Shown: positions 1-8,164, counted from the first letter of the stretch. The stretch: 43,558 nucleotides of DNA from Crocinitomix catalasitica ATCC 23190 (GCF_000621625.1 NZ_JHXV01000037.1:1-43558), one strand, 5' to 3'. A program made the numbers and translations. The notes: generated by a model from the sequence alone, not told the origin.

Positions 1-1
1 C

Positions 2-328
2 CATAGGCTAACGAAACCTGCGTCCCCTCAGACGAATGGCATGGTAGAAAGAGTAAATAGAACCATTAAGTCTAATACAATTTTAAAACACTCTTATAAT
101 TCATACGACCAGATGCATAAAGATCTCTTTAATTTTATGTGTAACTACAATTTATACAGAAGACATGGCTCACTGAGAAAAGAACTTGATGTTAAAACAC
201 CAATTCAAGCAATTTATAAATGGTATCAATTAGAACCTGAAATATTTATTGTAGAACCAAAAAAGTTTGAAAATAAACTACTAAATTTACAAGACAAGAT
301 TAATCAACTTCCGTTAACAACCTTGTGA
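2..328 (+). CDS. IS481-type transposase, C-terminal part (cut by window edge)
   Basis: This is the 3' end of a DDE transposase that moves an insertion sequence by cut-and-paste. The frame is open from base 2, upstream of the first ATG at 41, and reads HRLTKPASPQTNGMVERVNR. That is the block carrying the last catalytic Glu (in MVER) of the RNase H-like integrase core in IS481/IS3-type transposases. The remaining part includes YNLYRRHGSLRKEL and KTPIQAIYKW, typical of the IS481 C-terminus. About 109 residues are visible and the N-terminal HTH and first two Asp residues lie outside the window, so whether the gene is intact cannot be judged. Family assignment comes from motif recognition; IS481 fits better than IS3 because of the C-terminal KTPIQAI block. 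Confidence 0.85.
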   Translation, partial: HRLTKPASPQTNGMVERVNRTIKSNTILKHSYNSYDQMHKDLFNFMCNYNLYRRHGSLRKELDVKTPIQAIYKWYQLEPEIFIVEPKKFENKLLNLQDKINQLPLTTL

Positions 329-337
329 AACTTTACA
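311..337 (+). repeat. Possible right end of the IS481-type element
   Basis: The sequence just after the transposase stop ends in GTGAAACTTTACA. Read from outside it is TGTAAAGTTTCAC, and many IS481 elements have TGT...ACA ends. The left end is outside the window, so the inverted repeat and target duplication cannot be confirmed. Confidence 0.3.
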
Positions 338-421
338 TATAGGGACTAATTAAATCTATCAAGGATATTGATGTTATTCACCTTTCATTCAGCTTCACAA
401 AAGCCTAAAAATATAACCTTT

Positions 422-766
422 ATGAAAACTCTTTTCATCATAAGTTCAATACTCTTATTGTCTTTTACATCGTGTAAAAAGGTCGTTACAGAAGTTAATC
501 CTGATTTTATCGGATCCTGGGAAGGTGATGGTGACGGTGGTTATTATTCTATTATAATTGAAGAAGACGGTTATGCCGAATACTATAAATTCAATGGAAT
601 TACGGAAGTTAATGTTAACGGCAAAGCGAAAATTAAGAATGATAAACTTAAAATATTGACTAAAAAATTCACCATTACTGAGTTTCCGACAGCCGATCCC
701 ACAGCAGGAAGTCCGAATAGATATAGAATGGTTTTAGATGATGTTACTTATTTGTCTTGGAAATAA
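422..766 (+). CDS. Small lipoprotein, unknown function
   Basis: A predicted lipoprotein of 114 residues. The start at 422 is preferred over the ATG at 368 because it gives a clean lipoprotein signal: Met-Lys-Thr, a hydrophobic stretch (residues 4-15), then the lipobox FTSC with Cys18 followed by two Lys. The mature part contains FIGSWEGDGDGG, then alternating hydrophobic strands and a Lys-rich segment, like small lipocalin-like or single-domain beta lipoproteins of Bacteroidota. It should sit in the inner or outer membrane, facing the periplasm or exterior. The next ORF overlaps its end by 10 bp in another frame. It lies just downstream of an IS end, so it may be accessory cargo. No precise family is recognised. 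Confidence 0.65.
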   Translation: MKTLFIISSILLLSFTSCKKVVTEVNPDFIGSWEGDGDGGYYSIIIEEDGYAEYYKFNGITEVNVNGKAKIKNDKLKILTKKFTITEFPTADPTAGSPNRYRMVLDDVTYLSWK

Positions 767-1122
767 AAACACGCTTCGGTACTGGTCATGAATTTACGGT
801 TAATCGTGAGGAAATTCTCATCAAACAGAAAGGTCTTTTCAGCACAAAACTTGTTCGAACAATTCCACTCAATGATTTTATTAAAATTGAATTCATACAA
901 CCGTTTGATCAAAAAAATCGGTTTAAAACTATTTTTGCCTTTCTGATTAATTTCATCCTTATTTTTACATCTTATCATTTTGATGTACTCAGTAAAAACT
1001 ACGTATTAATTGAATATAAAGTAGAAGATGAAATTGCGAAAAGTAGTTATTATTCGAATTTTAAGAAAGGAGAATTTGAGCAATTATCCGATTTATTAAA
1101 TGATCAATTAAATACAATTTAA
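757..1122 (+). CDS. Hypothetical protein with one central membrane segment (TTG start)
   Basis: The open frame begins after an in-frame stop at 739-741 and contains no ATG, so TTG at 757 is the only good start; it overlaps the lipoprotein stop by 10 bp. The 121-residue product has an N-terminal beta-rich region (FTVNREEILIKQKGLFS), a hydrophobic segment around residues 57-72 (IFAFLINFILIFTSYHF), and a polar C-terminus with a short helix. This resembles small PH-like membrane proteins, but I cannot assign a family. TTG starts occur elsewhere in this window, which makes translational coupling plausible. The alternative is a 5'-truncated remnant fused next to the lipoprotein by the IS event. It converges on the XRE gene with a 4-bp overlap. 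Confidence 0.5.
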   Translation: MEIKTRFGTGHEFTVNREEILIKQKGLFSTKLVRTIPLNDFIKIEFIQPFDQKNRFKTIFAFLINFILIFTSYHFDVLSKNYVLIEYKVEDEIAKSSYYSNFKKGEFEQLSDLLNDQLNTI

Positions 1123-1331
1123 TTTTCGTCTTCCACAAACTCCAAAATATCTCCCGGTTGACAATCCAAAGCCAAACAAATAGCATTTAAAGTAGAAAAT
1201 CGAATTGCTTTTACTTTTCCTTGTTTAAGAATAGACAAATTGACTGTTGATACTCCAACCATTTCTGAGAGCTCTTTTAGCTTTAACTTTCTTCTGGCAA
1301 GTACCACATCTAAGTTGACGATTATTGACAT
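1119..1331 (-). CDS. Small XRE-family (YozG-like) transcriptional regulator
   Basis: A 70-residue DNA-binding protein that is almost entirely a Cro/CI-type helix-turn-helix. LKLKELSEMVGVSTVNLSIL forms the HTH core (residues 16-35), followed by RFSTLNAICLALDCQPGDIL, the typical fourth and fifth helices of the YozG-like branch. No sensing domain is present. It lies 11 bp downstream of the membrane protein gene (1343-1849) and must be co-transcribed from the promoter at 1873-1903. Such XRE/membrane-protein pairs are common in Bacteroidota and Firmicutes; the regulator usually controls its own operon. The inverted repeats just upstream of the -33 box are the natural candidate operator. Confidence 0.85.
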   Translation of the reverse strand: MSIIVNLDVVLARRKLKLKELSEMVGVSTVNLSILKQGKVKAIRFSTLNAICLALDCQPGDILEFVEDEN

Positions 1332-1342
1332 CTATAAAATTA

Positions 1343-1849
1343 TTAAACAGTTAAAGAAGCTTCTATTTCATTGAATAAAACAGAATTGTTACTTTCATTT
1401 TTACCCCACGAATAGGATTGAAATAAAGTTGTTGAACAAAAATACATAATCGACTTATCACCATTTGGTTCGAATCTAAGGTATATATTCTCTCCCCAAG
1501 ATTTAAAAGAAATCTTCGAAATTGCTAGAACTTCCATGGTTTCTTTATTTGTATCAACCAATTTAAACTGTGAATTACTGATGACTTCTATTGCTTTTTC
1601 GAACATTAAATCAATAGGAATATCATAGGTATGTTTTGATTCTATTTTTGACGTTAAAAAATTATATTGGCTTGTAAAATATTTTTTAAAAATCAGTGAT
1701 TTCCGAATTAAAATATTTACTATAAAAAAACCAATAAATAAAAAGAGTACAATAAACTTAATCGGATAATATGGCTTTAAAAGATAAGTGATTCCACCTG
1801 CAACAAATCCTATCGCAATAAAAGCGGCAATATGTTTTAAATTTTTCAT
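1343..1849 (-). CDS. Two-helix membrane protein paired with XRE regulator
   Basis: A 168-residue protein with two N-terminal transmembrane segments (about residues 4-22 and 30-47) followed by a cytoplasmic or periplasmic domain of about 110 residues. The start at 1849 (MKNLKHIAAF) is chosen because the alternative ATG at 1885 lies upstream of the mapped promoter. The soluble part has the pattern of a small alpha/beta domain, with FKLVDTNKETMEVLAISKIS and SFKSWGENIYLRFEP, loosely similar to DUF1499-like domains. I do not recognise the family. It is first in a two-gene operon with the XRE regulator and would be the regulated output. DUF2975-type membrane proteins occupy the same position in other YozG operons, but this is not one by sequence. 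Confidence 0.7.
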   Translation of the reverse strand: MKNLKHIAAFIAIGFVAGGITYLLKPYYPIKFIVLFLFIGFFIVNILIRKSLIFKKYFTSQYNFLTSKIESKHTYDIPIDLMFEKAIEVISNSQFKLVDTNKETMEVLAISKISFKSWGENIYLRFEPNGDKSIMYFCSTTLFQSYSWGKNESNNSVLFNEIEASLTV

Positions 1850-1872
1850 ATAATTAGTTTTACAATTGAATA

Positions 1873-1903
1873 CAAAACTACACAAAATATAACGTAAAAC
1901 AAA
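1873..1903 (-). promoter_or_regulatory. Bacteroidota promoter of the membrane protein/XRE operon
   Basis: On the minus strand, TTTG (1903-1900), a 19-bp spacer, then TAGTTTTG (1880-1873) exactly match the Bacteroidota sigma-A consensus TTTG-N19-TAnnTTTG. Transcription should start near 1866, a few bases before the ATG at 1849. Confidence 0.8.
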
Positions 1904-1913
1904 TATTAATTAA

Positions 1914-1943
1914 TGTTTATCGTTAATTTATCAATGATAAACA
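1914..1943. promoter_or_regulatory. Operator-like repeats upstream of XRE operon promoter
   Basis: Three copies of the hexamer TTTATC lie here: two direct (1916-1921 and 1927-1932) and one inverted as GATAAA (1936-1941). TTTATC-AAT-GATAAA is a perfect dyad, and the outer pair TGTTTATC (1914-1921) / GATAAACA (1936-1943) is a second one. The block sits directly upstream of the -33 box. The likely binder is the XRE protein of the same operon (inference). Confidence 0.5.
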
Positions 1944-2082
1944 AAATACTTAACACGCTCAACAAACTAAAACCCTACTGTTTTCGCTACTGTCCACACC
2001 TACTTATCGGCACTTATTCATTGATAGACAACAAGAAACGTAACTAGAAAATTTAAAAGCTAATATAATGCGTCGAAAGACT

Positions 2083-2111
2083 GTTTTAAAAGGCGATTAT
2101 CACGCTAATCG
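2083..2111 (-). terminator. Candidate terminator of the CAP-protein operon
   Basis: On the minus strand, CGATTA and TAATCG (2111-2106 / 2099-2094) form a 6-bp stem with a 6-nt loop, followed by CCTTTTAAAA. The stem is short and the U-run is interrupted, so this is a weak terminator. Confidence 0.4.
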
Positions 2112-2119
2112 GTGTAACT

Positions 2120-4498
2120 CTATTCCTCACAAAACTCACAAAATAACCCAGCAATTTCTTTCTTTACCAAACTTCTTACCCCCATCTGATTCCATTTAAA
2201 TAAGTCACAGAATTCATCCGGATATTTAGCCGCCATATTCCGCATTACTACTCGAATGCGTTTCCACTCTTTAGCGTTATTGTATTCTTGCAAGAAATAA
2301 CCAAGCACCAAATATTGCGCATATAATTTAGGGAATTGGTTAGGGACTTTCGCAAATTTTGAAAGTAGAATATAGGGCTCTGCGGTATACCCCCATTCTA
2401 TTAGATATTGACAGATATAATAAGTTTGAGTGACATCAAATTTATACTTCAAAACATCTGCTACTAATTTCGCTGCAGCTGCGTCATAACCTTCTTGTTT
2501 GAATTGTGCAGTATGAATTGTTAACAAACTCTCTACCCAAGCTTTTTTCTTTTTACCGCGCATATTGTCGATCGTCTCTCTCGCATCTTTGATTAAAATT
2601 CCTTGAAAACCATTAAACAAATTGAACAATAAACCATATTCCAGAAAGTCTGCATCAGTCGCTATCCCACCATTTTCCCTCAACTTATTCATTCTAACAG
2701 CATCCACAACTAGATTTTCTGCCCCCAATTCGTAAACCAATTGATACCAATTCAACTTTGCAAAAGCTGGGGTTTCAGGAAACTCAATCTTACTTAATTC
2801 GGCTACTACTTCAGCATCTCCTTCGAAAGCCTTATTACCAAGAATTAAGTACAACGGTAGAATTTCTTTTGCATTTCCTTCTTCAATCAAATCCATGATG
2901 CGTTCGACTGACAAGCCGTAAGAACCTTCGACCACGGGAATATAATCTCTATAATTTATTTTAACGGTTGAATAACGCGTTTGATCTAATACAGCCGCAA
3001 TTTCCTCATCATCCTTGTTGTCGTTTGCAAAAAGTCTTAAACTATCGTCAGATGTTTCAGTCACATCGACATAACCCACTGCAACTAATCCCGATTTAAA
3101 ATCATCAAAATTCTCATAAAACTCCGATTCGAATGGAACATCAGGATAGTACTTTTTAATGTGATTACCGATAATCGCACCTCTTTTTGTAAATAAGCGC
3201 TTATTCTCTCGCTCTGTCCCTTCAATTGAGGCGACACCTGTAAAAAAGATAGAAGAAATGTCGTGATCGTTCTGTACGAGACTATCTAAAGATTGAATTA
3301 ATGGATTAAAAATTAATGCGTTTCCGTCAGTTTGATTCCGTTCGAATGGAATTTTAATCAATAAAGAATCTTCAATTATTAAATTTTTATTTGCGCCAAT
3401 TTTAGGCAAAGGCAACTTAAAATATTCTTTAGGCTCAAAGTAATCTGGTCGAACAAAAATGATACTTGTCGCTTCGCAAAACCGATTGCGTTTTACCAGG
3501 TTTAAATCAACCTGATAAAAAGTATCAACAAACGCTGGCTTCATTCCTACAAACACCTTTACCATTTGATTCGACCAATGCAAATTCTTCAATTTTGTAT
3601 CTGATTTTCTCACAGTACCAATATGATAACCGCTGTGATATTTGGAATTATGAAAACTTGTTTTACCGCCGCAATCGAATTGCTCGTGATGAATCACATC
3701 TACTGCAATTACTCCTTTTGCTGAAAAAACTTGATTGAGGTTATTCTTTTTTAAGTTAACTAAATACTTACCTTTTTTTTTTCGGTAAATCAGTCCTTTC
3801 GTATAATGCTTTGTATTGAGATAATAGACAGAATCATTGCTTACGTTATACCAACCAATGATTACCTCATCATTATTTACTTTTTTTTTAACTTGTTTAC
3901 AATTATAGCATTCCTTTTTGTTATTTGTATAAATAGGACTACCTTCTTGGAATTCATATTTAGATTCAAAAGGTTCGTTCGCAAATACTTCACAAGCATA
4001 AATCATCCCATCTTTTATGGTTATTGCATGCGCAATATGTTTAAAATTGGGTTCAATTAAATTTTTATAGTGAGGCTTAGACTTGATCCAAAGATCGATC
4101 AATTCCTTGGCCAATTTTTCGTACGTGAGCTTCCCTTTAGACTTATTGATCTCATAGGCCAATGGATAAGAAAGTACATTTTCACCTACTAAATTATGTG
4201 CCCCTTTATAATAAACTACGCGGTTATATGGCGAACGTTTAATTTTACTTTTTTGATCGTGACCAATCGCGTCATTTAAAGCCATATAATCAGCGTGATC
4301 TTGTGCTGCCAATTCCAATAAATCATCTTGAACCAAGGTATCTAATCGGCGTCTTTTACGCAGGACATTTACCTGATCAAGCATAAGGTCTGTTAATTTT
4401 TCCTTATCTAATGCATTAAGATCAATTTTAGTAGCTTGAGCAAAACTTCCGAATTGCGGAACTAGACATAACAATATGACAAGCAAGGCTTGTCTCAT
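2120..4498 (-). CDS. Secreted CAP-domain protein with OmpA-like segment
   Basis: A 792-residue exported protein. The start at 4498 gives a signal peptide (MRQALLVILLCLVPQF, cleavage after FAQA) and a 4-bp ATGA overlap with the upstream gene; the longer ATG at 4525 has no signal start. Residues about 27-173 are a CAP/SCP-PR1 domain: AQDHADYM (His), HNLVGENV (Glu), and SKPHYKNLIEPNFKHIAHA (second His) match the conserved cavity residues. Residues about 379-456 resemble the OmpA-like fold found in Bacteroidota proteins, with FTGVASIEGTERENKRLFTKR in the position of the usual Y-A-S-P-E-G-N-x-x-L-S-x-x-R motif. The remaining C-terminal 300 residues look helical and repeat-like and are unassigned. 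It is the last gene of a five-gene operon with an ABC-2 exporter and Ppx. Envelope location is likely; the ligand or substrate is unknown. Confidence 0.75.
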   Translation of the reverse strand: MRQALLVILLCLVPQFGSFAQATKIDLNALDKEKLTDLMLDQVNVLRKRRRLDTLVQDDLLELAAQDHADYMALNDAIGHDQKSKIKRSPYNRVVYYKGAHNLVGENVLSYPLAYEINKSKGKLTYEKLAKELIDLWIKSKPHYKNLIEPNFKHIAHAITIKDGMIYACEVFANEPFESKYEFQEGSPIYTNNKKECYNCKQVKKKVNNDEVIIGWYNVSNDSVYYLNTKHYTKGLIYRKKKGKYLVNLKKNNLNQVFSAKGVIAVDVIHHEQFDCGGKTSFHNSKYHSGYHIGTVRKSDTKLKNLHWSNQMVKVFVGMKPAFVDTFYQVDLNLVKRNRFCEATSIIFVRPDYFEPKEYFKLPLPKIGANKNLIIEDSLLIKIPFERNQTDGNALIFNPLIQSLDSLVQNDHDISSIFFTGVASIEGTERENKRLFTKRGAIIGNHIKKYYPDVPFESEFYENFDDFKSGLVAVGYVDVTETSDDSLRLFANDNKDDEEIAAVLDQTRYSTVKINYRDYIPVVEGSYGLSVERIMDLIEEGNAKEILPLYLILGNKAFEGDAEVVAELSKIEFPETPAFAKLNWYQLVYELGAENLVVDAVRMNKLRENGGIATDADFLEYGLLFNLFNGFQGILIKDARETIDNMRGKKKKAWVESLLTIHTAQFKQEGYDAAAAKLVADVLKYKFDVTQTYYICQYLIEWGYTAEPYILLSKFAKVPNQFPKLYAQYLVLGYFLQEYNNAKEWKRIRVVMRNMAAKYPDEFCDLFKWNQMGVRSLVKKEIAGLFCEFCEE

Positions 4499-4989
4499 GC
4501 GGTTTGAAAGATATTTACATGCCAACTATTTTTAACAGCAGTACGCCATTTATTTTCTAAGTCTGCTCTATTATCTATCAAATTATTAAATACAATTGTG
4601 TCTTGATTGATTATACCTTGACTATACAAATCTTTAAACTCAGTCATACTCACAATATCAATATGACCTGTTGGATGCTGATAGGCGATTGCAAGTCGAT
4701 TAAAAAAATCGATATTCAACACTGCTCCAATTGCCTTTATCTTGTGCGTTAAAGAATCGATTGAGCAACCACTTGTTGGACTTTTCGATTCATCTGCTCC
4801 GATTGCGATAAACAATTTATCTATCACCTCAAAATCACCATACAGTGCATTCCCGTGTGAAGCCCAGCCATGAATAAACTCTCTTAATTCGTTACGCACG
4901 TACTCAATTTCATTTAATGTTAAGAATCGATCAGCTTGGTAAATCCAAGTACGCGAATGTGGCGCTATATTTTTTAAATAAGTCTGCAT
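4495..4989 (-). CDS. Conserved Bacteroidota protein often mislabelled 'ABC transporter ATPase'
   Basis: A 164-residue soluble protein. Characteristic blocks are RTWIYQADRFLT, HGWASHGNALYGDFEVIDKLFIAIGAD, SGCSIDS, and DFFNRLAIAYQ, which I recognise from a widespread Bacteroidota family commonly carrying the product name 'ABC transporter ATPase'. The sequence has no Walker A, Walker B or signature motif, so that name is not supported. The conserved Cys in SGCSID and the aromatic/His-rich N-terminal part could hint at a binding or catalytic site, but no function is known to me. It lies 11 bp after ppx and overlaps the CAP gene by 4 bp (ATGA), so the two are translationally coupled. Confidence 0.75.
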   Translation of the reverse strand: MQTYLKNIAPHSRTWIYQADRFLTLNEIEYVRNELREFIHGWASHGNALYGDFEVIDKLFIAIGADESKSPTSGCSIDSLTHKIKAIGAVLNIDFFNRLAIAYQHPTGHIDIVSMTEFKDLYSQGIINQDTIVFNNLIDNRADLENKWRTAVKNSWHVNIFQTA

Positions 4990-5000
4990 GTCTTTATATT

Positions 5001-5906
5001 TTAACGTCTATTCATCACTTGCAACAATATACCCTCTTTCATTGCAAATGGAGAAATAACAATTTTTTTTATGTTTAATTTTTTAATAATCCAGTTAATC
5101 TTAACTGCTGCAATAGGCGCCATTATTCTACGAATAGGTATGATTCGTGGATGCAGGTTTCTTTCTGCTAAAGTTGAATTTTTCAATTCGTTAATACTTT
5201 GTAACATATCACTCAATTTAAAATCAACAAACTGTGTTTCCGGGTATGGTTGATCGTAAATCATTTCAAAACAAGTTTCAAACGAACCTGAAGCACCGAT
5301 TAATACTTTTATTTTTTGATCGTTTAAAAAGTCACCTACATGTTGCTCTAAATAATCTTCAATAAATTTTTCATCTTCTTCAGAAATCGGATCAGCAAAT
5401 TCTCTCAATTGGTAAATTCTAGCCACCCCCATTTCAAAACTTGCAGCCTTTAATACACCGTCTTTATCGGCAATAATCAATTCTGTACTCCCCCCACCAA
5501 TATCCATTATTAAGCCTCTTTGACTGAAATTATAACCGTGCGCTACACCTTTATAAATCAAATTTGCCTCTTCGTTACCTGATACCACATTAATTGTAAT
5601 ATTCAATTCAGCTTTTACTGCACGTAATAATGCTTTTTGATTTGTAGCATTTCGTATAGCTGAAGTGCCAAAAGCATGAATAGTGTCTACTTCTAATTCA
5701 AGACATTTCGTTTTAAATTCACGCAATGTAACCAATGCTCTTTCAAAAGCTTTTTCCGTGATAATATTTTCATTAATTCCACCAAAACCTAAACCAACGC
5801 CAGACTTTGTGGTATAAATAGTTTGATAAGCTTTGATAGTCTTTTCAATAACCAATAAATTAAAAGTATTGGTGCCTAAATCTATTATTGCTACTCTAGT
5901 ATCCAA
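5001..5906 (-). CDS. Ppx/GppA-type exopolyphosphatase or pppGpp phosphatase
   Basis: A 301-residue member of the ASKHA superfamily that hydrolyses polyphosphate or pppGpp. Phosphate-1 motif AIIDLGTNTFNLLV is at residues 6-19 and the phosphate-2 motif LIMDIGGGSTELI around 136-148; RIYQLREF and IRRIMAPIAAVKINWI follow as in the family. At about 300 residues it is the short form lacking the C-terminal HD-like domains of E. coli Ppx/GppA, which is common in Bacteroidota. No ATG is available near the 5' end, so TTG at 5906 is the start; it lies 7 bp after the permease stop. Whether polyP or pppGpp is the substrate cannot be decided from sequence. Confidence 0.9.
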   Translation of the reverse strand: MDTRVAIIDLGTNTFNLLVIEKTIKAYQTIYTTKSGVGLGFGGINENIITEKAFERALVTLREFKTKCLELEVDTIHAFGTSAIRNATNQKALLRAVKAELNITINVVSGNEEANLIYKGVAHGYNFSQRGLIMDIGGGSTELIIADKDGVLKAASFEMGVARIYQLREFADPISEEDEKFIEDYLEQHVGDFLNDQKIKVLIGASGSFETCFEMIYDQPYPETQFVDFKLSDMLQSINELKNSTLAERNLHPRIIPIRRIMAPIAAVKINWIIKKLNIKKIVISPFAMKEGILLQVMNRR

Positions 5907-5913
5907 GTTTAAT

Positions 5914-7236
5914 TTAAAATTTCATCCATTTAATAATTTCCTTCCATGATGCTTTTTTACCATACATCAATATACCTACTCTATAAATTTTAGCTGCCGC
6001 CCAAATTGCAAACGCACATGCCAACACTAATAAAGATAAAGAAAGAATCACCTCACCCAATGTAACTGTATTAGACGCTACTCTTTGTAACATAATTATT
6101 GGTGATGACAAAGGGATTTGGGAAAACCAAATAGCTGCTGGTCCACCAGGATTACTGATAATAGAAATCGAAATAATGTAAGAGAAAAACAACGGTAACA
6201 TAACAGGCATCATTACTTGTTGTGTATCCGTTTCGGAATCAACTGCAGATCCAATCATTGCAAATAAACTACCATATAAAACGTATCCACCAATAAAGTA
6301 ACAGATGAATAAGAACAATAGGCTCAACCAAGGAATACCATTATAAATAAGCATAATTAATTCACTAGATTTTGGCACCTGTGCCATCTCCCCTGAAAGT
6401 GCTCCGGCATTCTGCATTTGGTTTAATTGTGCCCAATTTGAAGGATCAAAAACATCTGCAAAGACAAATAATCGCAACATGACTAAGGTAATTGCAATCA
6501 GTCCTATCCAAATTAGAAACTGTGTTAGTCCTACCAAACCTACGCCAATTATTTTTCCCATCATTAATTGAGAAGGTTTTATGGACGATACCAAAATCTC
6601 AACAACCCGACTGGTTTTCTCTTCAATAACACCACGCATTACTTGACCAGAATAGATCATAATAAACATGAAAATAAAAATTGAAAAGCCCAAACCTACC
6701 ACTTGAGCAGCTGATGTATCTGCTTGCCCAGAATCAAGACTTAACATACTAAAATCGAATTCTTGTCTGATTTCACGATACTCACTAAGCGACAATCCTT
6801 TATCCAAAGCAAAGTATTCCTCCAACCTTAACTCAAGCCTATTTCTGATGTATTTTTCAGTTGTAAGACTTGGTTTCTCACGATAGAATGCACCAATTTT
6901 CTTATTCGAAATCACATTGGGACCGATACCTACCATGATGTCATATTCCTCAAATTGAGGTTGAGTTTTAAAATCTTCAGTCAATAAATCGCCCGTATAA
7001 AAATAAAATTCTGCGGGAGGATCTGAAATATTACCCACAAACAATTTTTCTTCACACAAATTAGACGGATCAACAACTAAAACTTTAAACTGCTTGTTGT
7101 TTTGCAAACTGAACCACATTGCCAAGAATGCTAAAAAAGCAATTAAAAGCGGTACTAAAACCGTGACTACAATGAATGATTTTTTGCGCACACGCGAAAA
7201 ATATTCTCTTTTGATAATCAAACCAACTTTACTCAT
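5914..7236 (-). CDS. ABC-2 type transporter permease (NatB-like)
   Basis: A 440-residue inner-membrane permease. Start at 7236 (MSKVGLIIKREYFSRVRKKS) overlaps the ATPase stop by 8 bp; upstream starts would extend into the ATPase gene. One N-terminal membrane helix (about residues 20-42) precedes a large extracytoplasmic domain (to about 175), followed by five or more helices. The order, with the MRGVIEEKTSRVVEILVSS and KIIGVGLVGLTQFLIW blocks, is typical of NatB/YhaP ABC-2 permeases. With the adjacent ATPase it should form an exporter. The substrate is unknown; relatives have been linked to sodium or peptide export. It is the second gene of the operon that continues into ppx and the CAP-domain gene. 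Confidence 0.9.
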   Translation of the reverse strand: MSKVGLIIKREYFSRVRKKSFIVVTVLVPLLIAFLAFLAMWFSLQNNKQFKVLVVDPSNLCEEKLFVGNISDPPAEFYFYTGDLLTEDFKTQPQFEEYDIMVGIGPNVISNKKIGAFYREKPSLTTEKYIRNRLELRLEEYFALDKGLSLSEYREIRQEFDFSMLSLDSGQADTSAAQVVGLGFSIFIFMFIMIYSGQVMRGVIEEKTSRVVEILVSSIKPSQLMMGKIIGVGLVGLTQFLIWIGLIAITLVMLRLFVFADVFDPSNWAQLNQMQNAGALSGEMAQVPKSSELIMLIYNGIPWLSLLFLFICYFIGGYVLYGSLFAMIGSAVDSETDTQQVMMPVMLPLFFSYIISISIISNPGGPAAIWFSQIPLSSPIIMLQRVASNTVTLGEVILSLSLLVLACAFAIWAAAKIYRVGILMYGKKASWKEIIKWMKF

Positions 7237-8164
7237 TTTCGCCTCCTTCTTTTCCTTGTACTGCTTGAATAAAAATATCATTCATCGTTGGTAACACTTC
7301 ATTTATTCCTTCAATTTCAACCGCCGGCATAACAGTTTTTAAAAGGTCATTTAAATTGTGATCTTTTAATAATTTAACATGAGCAATTGCTCTATTTTCA
7401 TCTATTTGTTCTGATTTCTCTAATGAAAAACCTGCGAATAATGCATTTCCGAATGAAAACATATTCCCTTTAAATTGCACAGCGTATGTATTCGATTTAA
7501 ACTGTTCCTTCACAGATTTTAATTCTCCGTTTAAAACCAATTTTGATTTATTGATCAAAGCGATTGAATCACAAATTTCTTCAACACTGTTCATATTGTG
7601 GGTTGACAATAATATTGAAGTTCCTTTCGCTTTCAATTCCATTATTTCATTGCGAATCAATTGTGCATTGATAGGATCAAACCCACTAAAAGGCTCATCT
7701 AATATCAACAATTCAGGATCGTGCAAAACAGTGATGATAAACTGAATTTTTTGAGCCATTCCTTTTGACAGCTCTTCCACTTTTTTATCATACCAAGAAG
7801 TGATTTCGAATTTCTCAAACCACTCGTCAATTTTTCTTTTCGCTGTTGTTTTGTCTAGACCTTTTAACTGAGCAAAATAAAGTACTTGCTCTTTTACCTT
7901 CATCTTCTTGTACAGGCCCCTTTCTTCAGGTAAATAACCAATTTTACTTATATCCGCTCTGGTAATTTGTTTACCCTCTAGTAAAACACGACCAGAATCA
8001 GGACCCGTAATTTGGTTAATAATCCGAATTAAACTGGTCTTTCCAGCTCCGTTTGGACCTAAAAGGCCAAAGATTTCACCTTTTTTAGTAGAAATTGAAA
8101 TATCATCTAAAGCAACATGACCAGCATATTGTTTAGATATATTTTCAACTGTTAATAGACTCAT
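7229..8164 (-). CDS. ABC-2 transporter ATP-binding protein (NatA-like)
   Basis: A 311-residue ATPase that powers the adjacent permease. Walker A GPNGAGKT (residues 36-43 from the ATG at 8164), signature LSKGMAQK, Walker B LLILDEPFSGFDP and the switch STHNM are all present. The LSKG signature and a C-terminal extension of about 90 residues place it with the NatA/YhaQ group (DUF4162-like tail). The preceding in-frame TTG at 8170 is less likely than ATG at 8164. It is the first gene of a five-gene minus-strand operon. The upstream region contains TATCCTTTG on the minus strand, one base longer than the -7 consensus, so the promoter is only suggested. Confidence 0.92.
   Translation of the reverse strand: MSLLTVENISKQYAGHVALDDISISTKKGEIFGLLGPNGAGKTSLIRIINQITGPDSGRVLLEGKQITRADISKIGYLPEERGLYKKMKVKEQVLYFAQLKGLDKTTAKRKIDEWFEKFEITSWYDKKVEELSKGMAQKIQFIITVLHDPELLILDEPFSGFDPINAQLIRNEIMELKAKGTSILLSTHNMNSVEEICDSIALINKSKLVLNGELKSVKEQFKSNTYAVQFKGNMFSFGNALFAGFSLEKSEQIDENRAIAHVKLLKDHNLNDLLKTVMPAVEIEGINEVLPTMNDIFIQAVQGKEGGENE

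Noticed and set aside
3466-4060. Plus-strand ORFs of 84 and 90 codons inside the CAP-protein gene
   Set aside because: They are antisense shadows of a continuous, signal-peptide-bearing gene with conserved motifs.
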